Positions 50,597 through 59,348 of a stretch of 64,000 nt of DNA are shown one piece after another. Made by a program: the position numbers and the translations under genes. The notes below the pieces were generated by a model. The model was not told the origin of the DNA and made no database searches. It saw only the letters and a list, made by a program, of their open reading frames with translations. Source of the stretch: an uncultured Oscillospiraceae bacterium (GTDB lineage Bacteria; Bacillota; Clostridia; Oscillospirales; Ruminococcaceae); NCBI GenBank assembly GCA_934481385.1, contig CAKSPD010000004.1, positions 62,001 through 126,000 on the forward strand, written 5' to 3'. The first letter of the stretch is position 1. Every line of letters starts with the position of its first letter.

Positions 50597-51292
50597 ATGA
50601 AACATGGCAAGAAATATGTTGACAGCTTAAAGGCTGTTGATACTTCAAAGTCCTATGAGCCTACCGAAGCTCTTGATTTGGTATGCACAAATGCTAAGGC
50701 AAAGTTTGATGAAACTATTGAAGCTCATATTCGTCTTGGCGTTGACTCAAGACACGCTGACCAGCAGGTAAGAGGTGCTGTTGTACTTCCTAACGGTACT
50801 GGTAAAAAGGTTAGAGTATGCGTTTTCTGTAAAGAAAATAAGTATGAAGATGCTAAGGCTGCCGGTGCTGATTATGTTGGCGGACAGGATTTAGTTGACA
50901 AGATTATGAAGGAAAACTGGATGGACTTCGACGTTGTTGTTGCTTCACCTGATATGATGGGTATGGTAGGCCGTCTTGGTAAGGTTCTCGGACCTCGTGG
51001 TCTTATGCCAAACCCGAAAGCCGGTACTGTTACACCTGACGTTGCTAAGGCTGTTGCTGAAGCTAAGGCTGGTAAGATTGAATACCGTCTTGACAAGACA
51101 AATATCATTCACTGCCCTATCGGAAAGGCATCTTTCGGTACTGCTAAGCTTGAAGAAAACTTCACAACTCTTATGGAAGCTATCGTTAAGGCTAAGCCGG
51201 CTGCTGCAAAGGGTACTTATCTTAAGTCATGCACAGTTGCATCAACTATGGGTATCGGAATTTCAGTTGCTACTGCTAAATTCGGTGCATAA
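50597..51292 (+). CDS. rplA: 50S ribosomal protein L1
   Basis: 231 residues, full length, with the L1 signature [16 protein letters not shown] and [17 protein letters not shown]1 forms the mobile stalk near the E site and represses its own mRNA. AGGAGGA ribosome binding site. A terminator follows at 51313-51344, separating it from rplJ-rplL. Confidence 0.98.
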   Translation: MKHGKKYVDSLKAVDTSKSYEPTEALDLVCTNAKAKFDETIEAHIRLGVDSRHADQQVRGAVVLPNGTGKKVRVCVFCKENKYEDAKAAGADYVGGQDLVDKIMKENWMDFDVVVASPDMMGMVGRLGKVLGPRGLMPNPKAGTVTPDVAKAVAEAKAGKIEYRLDKTNIIHCPIGKASFGTAKLEENFTTLMEAIVKAKPAAAKGTYLKSCTVASTMGIGISVATAKFGA

Positions 51293-51312
51293 TTGAATTT
51301 TTAAAGAACTTC

Positions 51313-51353
51313 AAAGGCTGTCCCGCTTTAAAAGGACAGTCTTTATTTTTTTT
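51313..51353 (+). terminator. Terminator after rplA
   Basis: An 11-base stem (51313-51323 with 51334-51344, one G-U pair) followed by a long T run. It ends the rpmG-rplA transcript. Confidence 0.88.
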
Positions 51354-51373
51354 GAAAAAATTTCTGAAAAGAC

Positions 51374-51402
51374 TTGACAAACCGGAAAAAGTATGATATA
51401 AT
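51374..51402 (+). promoter_or_regulatory. rplJ-rplL promoter
   Basis: TTGACA (51374-51379), a 17-base spacer and TATAAT (51397-51402) with an extended TG: a near-perfect promoter. Confidence 0.85.
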
Positions 51403-51411
51403 AATCAGCGT

Positions 51412-51590
51412 TGTGAGATTTCTCACTTATATCGTATTCTAAAGACAGCAGGCTTGTTTTTATAACTGGAAGTCCTGCCGAGGAATTGCAATTTAAATCA
51501 TGCGGTTTTATTGTCCTTTCTCGTTCTGTCGGGTAAGGATTTTTTTATTGCTCTGAATACGATTTATAATTTATTCGGAGGTGAATTTTT
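51412..51590 (+). ncRNA. L10 leader (ribosomal protein autoregulatory RNA)
   Basis: The leader of rplJ carries the features of the Firmicute L10 leader. A short hairpin (GTGAGATTTCTCAC) is followed by AAAGACAGCAGGC pairing with a later CCTGCCGAGG, then a hairpin ending in a T run before the ribosome binding site (TCGGAGGTG). L10 (with L7/L12) binds this structure and reduces its own expression. Confidence 0.75.
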
Positions 51591-52103
51591 ATGCCAAGCG
51601 AAAAGGTTCTTGAATCCAAAAAGGCTAAGGTTGAACAGCTTACCGAACTCCTTAAAGGTTCTGTATCAGGTGTTGTCGTTGATTACAAGGGTATCACTGT
51701 TGATGAAGATACACAGCTCAGAAAGGAACTCAGAGAAGCAGGCGTTAAGTATTTTGTAGAAAAGAATACTATGCTCAAGCGTGCTTTCAATAATATCGGT
51801 ATGGAGGGCTTTGACGAAGTTCTTAACGGTACTACTGCTATCGCTCTCTCAGTTGATGACCAGACTGCTCCTGCAAGAATTCTCGGAAAGTTTGCTGAAA
51901 AGGACGAAAATAAATTCAACCTTAAAGCAGGTTTCGTTGAAGGTGTTGTTTACGATGCAGCAGGTGTTGAAAAGCTTTCAAAGATTCCTTCAAAGGACGT
52001 ACTTCTTGCTCAGCTCGTTGGCTCACTTCAGGGCCCTATCCAGAAGCTTGCAGCTACACTTCAGGCTCTTGCAGAAAAGAAGAACGAAGACGAAGCAGCA
52101 TAA
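51591..52103 (+). CDS. rplJ: 50S ribosomal protein L10
   Basis: 170 residues: VEQLTELLKGSVSGVVVDYKGI, RKELREAGVKYFVEKNTMLKRA (in parts), and a C-terminal L7/L12-binding helix (ALAEKKNEDEAA). It forms the base of the L12 stalk. Expression is controlled by the leader just upstream. rplL follows after 62 bases. Confidence 0.97.
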   Translation: MPSEKVLESKKAKVEQLTELLKGSVSGVVVDYKGITVDEDTQLRKELREAGVKYFVEKNTMLKRAFNNIGMEGFDEVLNGTTAIALSVDDQTAPARILGKFAEKDENKFNLKAGFVEGVVYDAAGVEKLSKIPSKDVLLAQLVGSLQGPIQKLAATLQALAEKKNEDEAA

Positions 52104-52165
52104 TTGTTTTTACTGCTTTTCGTGTACTATTTACTAATATTAAATTTTAAAGGAGATTATTAATC

Positions 52166-52537
52166 ATGGCTTCAGAAAAGATTACAAAGTTTATTGATGA
52201 TATCAAGGCTCTTTCAGTTCTCGAACTCGCAGAGCTCGTTGATGCAATTCAGGAAGAATTTGGTGTAACAGCTGCCGTTGCTGCTGCTCCTGCTGCTGGT
52301 GCAGGTGCTGCCGCAGAAGCTGAAAAGACAGAATTTGACGTTGTTCTTGCTTCATTCGGTGATGCTAAGATGGCTGTTATCAAGGCTGTTAAGGAAGCTC
52401 TCGGACTCGGACTTAAGGAAGCTAAGGCTGAAGTTGAAGCTGCTCCTAAGGCTCTCAAGACTGGCGTTTCTAAGGCAGAAGCTGAAGAACTCAAGACAAA
52501 GCTCGAAGCTGCTGGTGCAACTATCGAACTCAAGTAA
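52166..52537 (+). CDS. rplL: 50S ribosomal protein L7/L12
   Basis: 123 residues: an N-terminal dimerisation helix ([20 protein letters not shown]), an Ala-rich hinge (about 34-54) and a C-terminal factor-binding domain ([22 protein letters not shown]). A strong terminator follows at once and the next gene is a pectate lyase, not rpoB. Confidence 0.98.
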   Translation: MASEKITKFIDDIKALSVLELAELVDAIQEEFGVTAAVAAAPAAGAGAAAEAEKTEFDVVLASFGDAKMAVIKAVKEALGLGLKEAKAEVEAAPKALKTGVSKAEAEELKTKLEAAGATIELK

Positions 52538-52561
52538 TTTTACTTATAAAGAGTTTTTTAC

Positions 52562-52600
52562 AGGCTGTACTGTGTTTATTCACGGTACAGCCTTTTTTTG
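52562..52600 (+). terminator. Terminator after rplL
   Basis: A 13-base stem (52562-52574 with 52581-52593, one G-U pair) followed by a T run. It closes the rplJ-rplL transcript with no read-through to rpoBC. Confidence 0.93.
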
Positions 52601-52663
52601 TTCCTGACTGATTTTTTGTATTTCAAAAGGTATAATGTGTCAGTATTAACAGATTATTTATCA

Positions 52664-52692
52664 TTGAAAAAAGATTTTTTATGCTATATAAT
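52664..52692 (+). promoter_or_regulatory. Promoter of the PL1-PL9 gene
   Basis: TTGAAA (52664-52669), a 17-base spacer and TATAAT (52687-52692), 63 bases before the start. Confidence 0.65.
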
Positions 52693-52754
52693 AAATACAA
52701 TGATTAAGGAAAAAATACTTCGTAAATATTAAATTAAATGAGGAGTAATTTATT

Positions 52755-55700
52755 ATGCAGAATAAAAATCTTAAGAAAAAAATTGCATCACTTGCAACCG
52801 CTACACTTATGCTTGCCGGTTTCGGTGTTGCCAATGTAAATAATGTTGGAAATATATACATAAATAACAAGCTTATGACTGCTGTTGCAGCAAGCAGTGT
52901 TGCTGTTACTGAAAGTGCAGGATATGCCGAAGGTGCTTATGCATGCTGGTCACCTGTTGACAATGCAACAGGCTACAATGTTTACTGTGACGGCGTTCAG
53001 CTTGATTCAATGCTTATAAGACAGTATTCAGGATATTTCAGAGCTGATGCTGTCGGATTAAAGGCAGGAAATCATACACTTAAAATTGTTCCTGTTATAA
53101 ACGGCAAGGAGGATTCTTCAAAATCTGCTGAAACTTCTGTTTCTTCCGAGGCTCATGACCGTTCAGGATTCGGATTTGTAGACGGAACTTCTTCAGGTGC
53201 TTATAATGAGGACGGCACTCTTAAAAGTGATGCACTTGTTGTTTATGTTACAGATGACACAAAGGATACTGTTACAGCAAATATCAATGTTGACGGCAAG
53301 AGCGAATCTGAATGTAAAGGTATTCAGAATATAATTCTCGGATATAAAAAGGGCAAGGAATCAAGACCTATCTCAATAAGAGTTATCGGAAATATCACTG
53401 ACCCTGCTGTTCTCACAAAGGGTGACCTTTATCTTGATACAGTAACAGCAGGAATGACTATTGAGGGTATCGGAAACGATGCAACATTCAACGGATTTGG
53501 TCTTGTTATGAAAAACTGCTCAAACGTTGAAGTAAGAAATATAGGCTTTATGAACTGCAATAGTTCAGAGGGCGATGACTGCGGACTCCAGCAGGCAAAT
53601 AATCACATATGGGTTCATAACTGCGATTTCTTCTATGGCGATGCAGGTTCTGATGCAGACCAGGTTAAAGGCGACGGAGCATTGGATACTAAAAAATCCA
53701 CATATGTTACTCATTCATACAATCATTTCTGGGATAACGGAAAATGCAATCTTCAGGGTATGAAATCAGAAACAGTTGAAAACTATATAACATATCATCA
53801 CAACTGGTATGACCATTCTGATTCACGTCACCCCCGTATAAGAACATGTACTGTTCATATTTATAACAACTATTATGACGGAAATGCAAAATACGGTATT
53901 GGCGTAACAATGGGAGCATCTGCTTTTGCTGAAAACAACTATTTCAGAAACTGCAAATATCCTATGCTTGCATCAATGCAGGGTTCTGATATTGCAGGAG
54001 GAAATGAAGGTACATTCTCCAGCGAAGCCGGCGGTATCATAAAGGCATACGGAAACTATATGGAAGGTCAGAAAGGCTTTATCTCATATCAGGAGGATAA
54101 TACTGAATTTGATGCTTATGTTGCATCTTCAAGAGATGAAAAAGTTCCTTCTTCTGTAACTGCAAAGAATGGTGGAACTGCATATAATAACTTTGATACA
54201 GATTCAAGCCTTATGTACAGCTATACACCTGATTCTGCTGAAGATGTAAAGTCAATTGTAACTTCAAAGGCAGGACGTGTAAACGGCGGTGACTTCAAGT
54301 GGACTTTCGACAACTCTGCTGATGATGAAAGCTATGCTGTAAATGATGCACTCAAATCTGCTCTTGTAAACTATGATGATTCAATTATTGCAATCGGAAG
54401 CGGATTTAAGGAAGATTCAGGAAATACTCCGGTTGTTACTACTGTTACAACTTCAACAACAAAAATTCAGACCACAACTACTACTGCAACAACTACAAAG
54501 CCGGCAGGTACAACACAAGCACCTGTTGCAGGCTCTGATGTAATCTATTGTTCACCGGCAGGAAACGGTGACGGTAAATCAATAGACAATCCGACAGATG
54601 TTCTTTCTGCTATAAAATCAGTAAAAGCAGGCGGTATGATTTATCTTCTTGAGGGTACTTATAAATTCAGCGAAACCATTATTATAGATGATTCATTAAG
54701 CGGTACATCAGGCGGAATGAAAACAATTTCAGCTTACCCCGGTGCAAAAGTAGTCTGGGATTTCTCAGGACAGGGAACTGCGGACGCTTCAAAGAGAGGT
54801 ATCGTTCTTGACGGTGATTACTGGCACTTCTATGGATTTGAAATTACTAAGGCTGCTGATAACGGTATGCTCCTTTCAGGTAATAACAACAAAATTGAAA
54901 TGATGGTATTCAATGACAATCAGGATACCGGACTTCAGATTTCAAGATATAACACAAGTGCTGCAACTATTGCAGACTGGCCATCAAACAATCTTATTCT
55001 CAACTGTACATCAAAGAATAACTGTGATGATGTTTCAATGGAAAACGCTGACGGTTTTGCTGCAAAGCTTACCTGCGGTGAGGGAAATGTATTTGACGGC
55101 TGTATGGCTTATAACAACTCTGATGACGGCTGGGATTTGTTTGCAAAATCAGAAACAGGCCCTATCGGTGTTGTAACAATCAAAAACAGTATTGCTTTCA
55201 GAAACGGCTTTACTGAATTTGGCGAGGGATATGGTGACTGTGACGGAAACGGTTTCAAGCTTGGCGGTTCAGGTGTAGGCTCTGCTCACATTGTTGAAAA
55301 CTGCCTTGCTTTTGAAAACCTCCACTGCGGATTTACTGATAACAACAATCCTAATCTTGAAAGAATTTCAAACTGTACTGCTGTAAACAACAACGGTGAG
55401 GGAAAAGGCAAGCCTAATTTCTCCTGCTATCGCTGTACAGATGACGGCTGTGACTTTGAAAACCTTATGTCATACTATGATGCAAGCGTGTTTATGTCAG
55501 ATTCAAAACTCAATGGCGGTGCATCTAATGATAAATATGTAGGTACATACACAAACGGTGTATATTATAACAGCGGTTACTATAAGATTGATGAAAAAAC
55601 TGATATTAAGAACGGTTCTAAAATCGGAACTAAATATACAGGCCCTGCATCTTCTGACTTTGTTTCAATGACAAAAGCTCCCGAACAGGGTACTGATTTC

Positions 55701-56093
55701 CATACAGCGTGGAGAAATGCTGACGGAAGTCTTAATACAAACGGACTTTATGAAACAACAGGTGATTATAAATCAATGGGTTATCATTTCAGTGATTCTG
55801 CTGTAACTCCTCCTGTAACAACTGCCACAACTTCAGCAACAAAACCAACTGAAACAACTACAACTACTACTAACACTCCTGTAACAGAAGGTGTTAAAGG
55901 CGATGCAAATACTGACGGTTCAGTTGATATAGCTGACGTAGTTGCAATTGCAGCTTATGTAAGTGACCCGAAAACAAATGCTCTTACAGCTCAGGGAATT
56001 GCAAATGCTGATGTTCAGGGCGATAATGGTATAAATGCAACTGATGCTCTTACAGTTCAGCAGTATCTTGCAGGTATCATTAAAAAATTATAA
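52755..56093 (+). CDS. Bifunctional pectate lyase PL1-PL9 with dockerin
   Basis: 1112 residues. Signal peptide about 1-46. A fibronectin III-like module spans about 47-125. The PL1 parallel beta-helix is at about 135-460: DGALDTKKSTYVTHSYNHFWD with calcium-binding Asp, and catalytic-region DSRHPRIR. A Thr-rich linker spans about 558-595. The PL9 beta-helix is at about 597-960: DGFAAKLTCGEGNVFDGC with catalytic Lys, and NNSDDGWDLFAK. A second Thr linker precedes the dockerin at 1043-1110. Both domains cleave polygalacturonate by beta-elimination. GAGGAG ribosome binding site. Two hairpins follow. Confidence 0.94.
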   Translation: MQNKNLKKKIASLATATLMLAGFGVANVNNVGNIYINNKLMTAVAASSVAVTESAGYAEGAYACWSPVDNATGYNVYCDGVQLDSMLIRQYSGYFRADAVGLKAGNHTLKIVPVINGKEDSSKSAETSVSSEAHDRSGFGFVDGTSSGAYNEDGTLKSDALVVYVTDDTKDTVTANINVDGKSESECKGIQNIILGYKKGKESRPISIRVIGNITDPAVLTKGDLYLDTVTAGMTIEGIGNDATFNGFGLVMKNCSNVEVRNIGFMNCNSSEGDDCGLQQANNHIWVHNCDFFYGDAGSDADQVKGDGALDTKKSTYVTHSYNHFWDNGKCNLQGMKSETVENYITYHHNWYDHSDSRHPRIRTCTVHIYNNYYDGNAKYGIGVTMGASAFAENNYFRNCKYPMLASMQGSDIAGGNEGTFSSEAGGIIKAYGNYMEGQKGFISYQEDNTEFDAYVASSRDEKVPSSVTAKNGGTAYNNFDTDSSLMYSYTPDSAEDVKSIVTSKAGRVNGGDFKWTFDNSADDESYAVNDALKSALVNYDDSIIAIGSGFKEDSGNTPVVTTVTTSTTKIQTTTTTATTTKPAGTTQAPVAGSDVIYCSPAGNGDGKSIDNPTDVLSAIKSVKAGGMIYLLEGTYKFSETIIIDDSLSGTSGGMKTISAYPGAKVVWDFSGQGTADASKRGIVLDGDYWHFYGFEITKAADNGMLLSGNNNKIEMMVFNDNQDTGLQISRYNTSAATIADWPSNNLILNCTSKNNCDDVSMENADGFAAKLTCGEGNVFDGCMAYNNSDDGWDLFAKSETGPIGVVTIKNSIAFRNGFTEFGEGYGDCDGNGFKLGGSGVGSAHIVENCLAFENLHCGFTDNNNPNLERISNCTAVNNNGEGKGKPNFSCYRCTDDGCDFENLMSYYDASVFMSDSKLNGGASNDKYVGTYTNGVYYNSGYYKIDEKTDIKNGSKIGTKYTGPASSDFVSMTKAPEQGTDFHTAWRNADGSLNTNGLYETTGDYKSMGYHFSDSAVTPPVTTATTSATKPTETTTTTTNTPVTEGVKGDANTDGSVDIADVVAIAAYVSDPKTNALTAQGIANADVQGDNGINATDALTVQQYLAGIIKKL

Positions 56094-56129
56094 TAATAAG
56101 ATTTCTTCAATCCCTCTTAATTTAACAAA

Positions 56130-56153
56130 GAGCCGATATAACAATATCGGCTC
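56130..56153 (+). terminator. Hairpin after the PL1-PL9 gene
   Basis: Arms GAGCCGATAT (56130-56139) and ATATCGGCTC (56144-56153) with an AACA loop; the T tract is poor, so it is a weak terminator or RNA 3' end. Confidence 0.6.
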
Positions 56154-56176
56154 ATAAAACCTTTGAAATTACAACA

Positions 56177-56206
56177 AAATGCGGTACTTGAAAAAGTACC
56201 GCATTT
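56177..56206. terminator. Terminator between the lyase gene and the GGDEF gene
   Basis: A 12-base stem, AAATGCGGTACT (56177-56188) with AGTACCGCATTT (56195-56206). It lies 3 bases past the GGDEF stop on the minus strand and can serve both directions. Confidence 0.8.
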
Positions 56207-56208
56207 GT

Positions 56209-57984
56209 TTATATAAGATTATTTTTTGTGAGATATGATGAAATTATACGGCTTATTATCGTCAGACAGTTTGTATCTGTTACAGACCATTTTTTAAACC
56301 TGTTTATATAATTATAGGAGATAAGACCTTTTATATTATTATTTTCTTTTATGATATACTGAACTGTTCCGAGAATATTCTGACTGCTTAAAATTCTGAA
56401 TGCCTCATCAGCACGTCCTTCAAGTTCATTTACATTGTCTATTATAAGAATATTGTCATCATTGAATTTTTCTGAATACTGCGGATTCAATATATATCTG
56501 GCATCAAGTTCAGGAGAATTTTCTGTTTCTGCCTTTATAATATCCATATTATCACCGCTGAATATACAGATACAGTCAATATCAAATTCAGATTTTATTT
56601 CATCAAGGAGTGTATTTATATCGGGAATATTTTCATATATAATTCTGTCTGTAAGAGTTCCGATATATTTTATATGTGAATCAAAACTCTGATTCTGTGA
56701 AAGATATGCTATTTTATGTTCAATATCAGTCTGAACTTTTCCATGCTTTTTTTCATCATATATGACATATCTGTTTTTGCCCTTTTCCTTTGCGATAAAA
56801 AGAGCCTTGTCTGCCTGCATAAATAATATATCATAGCTGTCACTGTCGGCAGGATAAGTTGAAACGCCTATTGAACAGGTTATATTTAAATTTTCAAGCC
56901 TGTTGAGAAATAGTCTTTCTGTCTTTGTGCGGATTGCACGCAGTATTCCACGGAGGTCGGTTTCATCAATGGTTTTTTCAAGAACTATCATAAAAGCACC
57001 TCCGCTGATTCTTCCTGCAAGACCTCTTGTTCCTATTTCAGCTTTTATTATTCCTGCTATTGTATATATTACTTCATCTCCAAAAAGATGGCCGTATTTA
57101 TTGTTTACAAGTGTAAAATTATCTATATCAACTATTACGATATTTATATTATATTTCGGCTTTTCTGAAATGATATTCTGTGCATATTCTGTTATAGCCT
57201 TTTTATTGAGAAGTTCTGAAAGAGAATCCATATTTGAGGCTATCAGTATATTTGTATCCTTTGATTTTGATTTTGAAGGAATTACAGTTATTATTCCCAT
57301 AACTTTTTTATGTTCTATATCATCATATCTTGTAACGCCGGTAAACTGATTTGATTCAAAGCTTTTTCCGTATGTGAGAATACTTGATTCAATTTCATAA
57401 TCAAAGCGATATGTTCCTTTCTGAATGTCATCACATAGCTTGTTGAATGAATCAAGATATTCAGGACGGACATATTTCATTGAAACAGCACGTTTTCTCC
57501 ATGTTTCAAGGTCTTCATTTATCATTATAATTTCTCTGAAGCAGTCAAAAAGATAGATTTTTATTATTTTTGTTTCAAAGCTGTATTCAAATGCAAGGTC
57601 GTGAGTCATACTCAGAAAGTGCCTGTATTCTCCTATAAGGTATTCTCTGTCATATACAAGGGCTTCAAGTGAAAGAATATCATTGAGAGTTATGTGATAC
57701 TGATTTGCGGTTTTTTTTACTGATGCAAGAAACCATCTGAAACCGGAGGCTGTACCTTTCATTCGGAGAACTGTTTTCTGAATATCACCGTTTTCAAGGG
57801 ATTCAAGAGATTTTCTGAATCCTTCAAAATCATCTTTATGTATTGTACGCTGGATAGAGTATGTAACATCATTTCCGAAATATCTGAAAAAGCCCTCATC
57901 AGCACTCTGTGTATGAAAGCTTTCATCTGTTATAACTGTTCCGATAGTGTAATACTGCTGATTAAGCACGCTGTAATTATTCAT
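56209..57984 (-). CDS. PAS-like/GGDEF/GAF protein with a degenerate GGDEF motif
   Basis: 591 residues from ATG at 57984. A frame to 58056 is excluded because a consensus promoter occupies 58028-58056. An N-terminal PAS-like sensory part (about 1-250) is followed by a GGDEF domain (about 270-430: VDIDNFTLVNNKYGHLFGDEV) and a C-terminal GAF-like domain (about 455-590). The catalytic loop reads RISGGAF, where active cyclases have RxGGDEF, so the second-metal/GTP residues are missing. No I-site RxxD is seen. It is probably a receptor or a non-cyclase regulator. No EAL or HD-GYP partner is in the window. Confidence 0.82.
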   Translation of the reverse strand: MNNYSVLNQQYYTIGTVITDESFHTQSADEGFFRYFGNDVTYSIQRTIHKDDFEGFRKSLESLENGDIQKTVLRMKGTASGFRWFLASVKKTANQYHITLNDILSLEALVYDREYLIGEYRHFLSMTHDLAFEYSFETKIIKIYLFDCFREIIMINEDLETWRKRAVSMKYVRPEYLDSFNKLCDDIQKGTYRFDYEIESSILTYGKSFESNQFTGVTRYDDIEHKKVMGIITVIPSKSKSKDTNILIASNMDSLSELLNKKAITEYAQNIISEKPKYNINIVIVDIDNFTLVNNKYGHLFGDEVIYTIAGIIKAEIGTRGLAGRISGGAFMIVLEKTIDETDLRGILRAIRTKTERLFLNRLENLNITCSIGVSTYPADSDSYDILFMQADKALFIAKEKGKNRYVIYDEKKHGKVQTDIEHKIAYLSQNQSFDSHIKYIGTLTDRIIYENIPDINTLLDEIKSEFDIDCICIFSGDNMDIIKAETENSPELDARYILNPQYSEKFNDDNILIIDNVNELEGRADEAFRILSSQNILGTVQYIIKENNNIKGLISYNYINRFKKWSVTDTNCLTIISRIISSYLTKNNLI

Positions 57985-58027
57985 TATCCAAAAAAACCGT
58001 CCTTTTCTGATAATATCAGTCAATATA

Positions 58028-58056
58028 ATTATAACAGCAGGTAATTTAAAAGTCAA
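58028..58056 (-). promoter_or_regulatory. Promoter of the GGDEF gene
   Basis: On the minus strand TTGACT (58056-58051), a 17-base spacer and TATAAT (58033-58028). It fixes the translation start downstream of about 58021. Confidence 0.75.
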
Positions 58057-58102
58057 GAATTAATATATATTATCAATAAATAATTTTTTAACATAAATAT
58101 AA

Positions 58103-58131
58103 TAGACTTTTTCAGCAACTTGCTGTATAAT
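58103..58131 (+). promoter_or_regulatory. Promoter of the AI-2E-family gene
   Basis: TAGACT (58103-58108), a 17-base spacer and TATAAT (58126-58131); a second TATAAT follows at 58132. Confidence 0.5.
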
Positions 58132-58163
58132 TATAATATCATTTATTTTCAAGGAGGTTTTTT

Positions 58164-59333
58164 ATGGATAAAAAGGAACTGAAAAAATATCTGATTATAG
58201 GAGCTGTTGCTGTTGCTGTAATGGTTATTGTGAAAAATCTAAGTTACATAGGAAGCTTTATATCACTTATTTTTACAGCATTTTCCCCGCTTGTGATAGG
58301 GTGTGCGATTGCTTTTGTTTTCAATATAATTATGTCTTTTTTTGAAAGGCACTATTTTCCGAAAAGCCGTAAAAAAATTGCTGAAAAAACAAAAAGGCCT
58401 GTATGCCTTTTGTTTTCAGTATGTATTGTAGCTTTCGGGATTTTTTTGATAGCAAAAATAGTTGTTCCTGAAGTTGCGGAAAGCTGTAAGGTTCTTTACA
58501 ATACCATTCCTGATATTGCAGAAAGACTTAAAGAATGGGCAATAAAGAACTTTGAGAATATTCCGGATATTCAGAAAAAAATCTCTGAGCTTGATATAAA
58601 CTGGGCAACAGTTACGGAAAATATTGCAAGTTTCCTGACAAGCGGTGCAACAGGACTGATAAGTTCACTGGTAGGAATTATCGGTTCTTTTACCCTGAGC
58701 ATTACAAAAATATGTGTCGGAATAGCATTTGCAATCTATCTGCTCATATACAAGGACGGAATTAAAAAGGGTGTTTCAAGACTTAAAAATGCATATCTTA
58801 AAAAGAAAACGGCTGACAAGCTCCAGCATATATTTAATGTTACAAATAAAACGTTCAAGAGCTTTTTTGTAGGTCAGTTTACAGAGGCGATTATACTCGG
58901 ATTTCTTTGCAGTATCGGAATGCTGATACTGCGTCTGCCGTATGCAGTTATGACGGGTACAGTAGTAGGAGTTACAGCACTTGTTCCGATTGTGGGGGCT
59001 TTTATCGGAGCTATCGTTGGAGCTTTTATGATTCTTACAGTAAATCCGATGCAGGCAGTTATATTTATAATATTCCTTATAATATTACAGCAGATTGAGG
59101 AAAAGTTTATTTATCCGAAAGTAGTCGGTTCATCAATAGGACTTCCGGGAATATGGGTTCTTGCATCAATAACAGTCGGGGGAGCAATGTCGGGAATACT
59201 GGGTATGCTTTTAGGAGTTCCGACTGTTGCAGTTATATATAAGCTTGTTTGCGAAAATCTTGAAAAAAGGGAATCTGAAAAGGAAAAACAGACTTCTGCT
59301 CCGAAGCCTGATAATAACGGCGGAAAAAAATAA
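58164..59333 (+). CDS. AI-2E family (DUF20) membrane protein
   Basis: 389 residues with about seven to eight membrane segments. A long soluble loop (about 95-150) and the family motif region GTVVGVTALVPIVGAFIGA with QQIEEKFIYPKVVGSSIGLP (in parts) are typical of the family. Members include TqsA and Na+/H+ antiporter-like proteins, so the substrate cannot be named. AAGGAGG ribosome binding site. The kinase gene follows after 15 bases. Confidence 0.9.
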   Translation: MDKKELKKYLIIGAVAVAVMVIVKNLSYIGSFISLIFTAFSPLVIGCAIAFVFNIIMSFFERHYFPKSRKKIAEKTKRPVCLLFSVCIVAFGIFLIAKIVVPEVAESCKVLYNTIPDIAERLKEWAIKNFENIPDIQKKISELDINWATVTENIASFLTSGATGLISSLVGIIGSFTLSITKICVGIAFAIYLLIYKDGIKKGVSRLKNAYLKKKTADKLQHIFNVTNKTFKSFFVGQFTEAIILGFLCSIGMLILRLPYAVMTGTVVGVTALVPIVGAFIGAIVGAFMILTVNPMQAVIFIIFLIILQQIEEKFIYPKVVGSSIGLPGIWVLASITVGGAMSGILGMLLGVPTVAVIYKLVCENLEKRESEKEKQTSAPKPDNNGGKK

Positions 59334-59348
59334 CAGGGGGATTTTTAT

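Noticed and set aside
56903..57349. 148-codon frame antisense to the GGDEF gene
   Set aside because: Shadow of the opposite coding frame; no ribosome binding site or family pattern.
58051..58056. Longer N-terminus for the GGDEF protein starting at 58056
   Set aside because: A consensus promoter covers 58028-58056, so this codon would not be transcribed.
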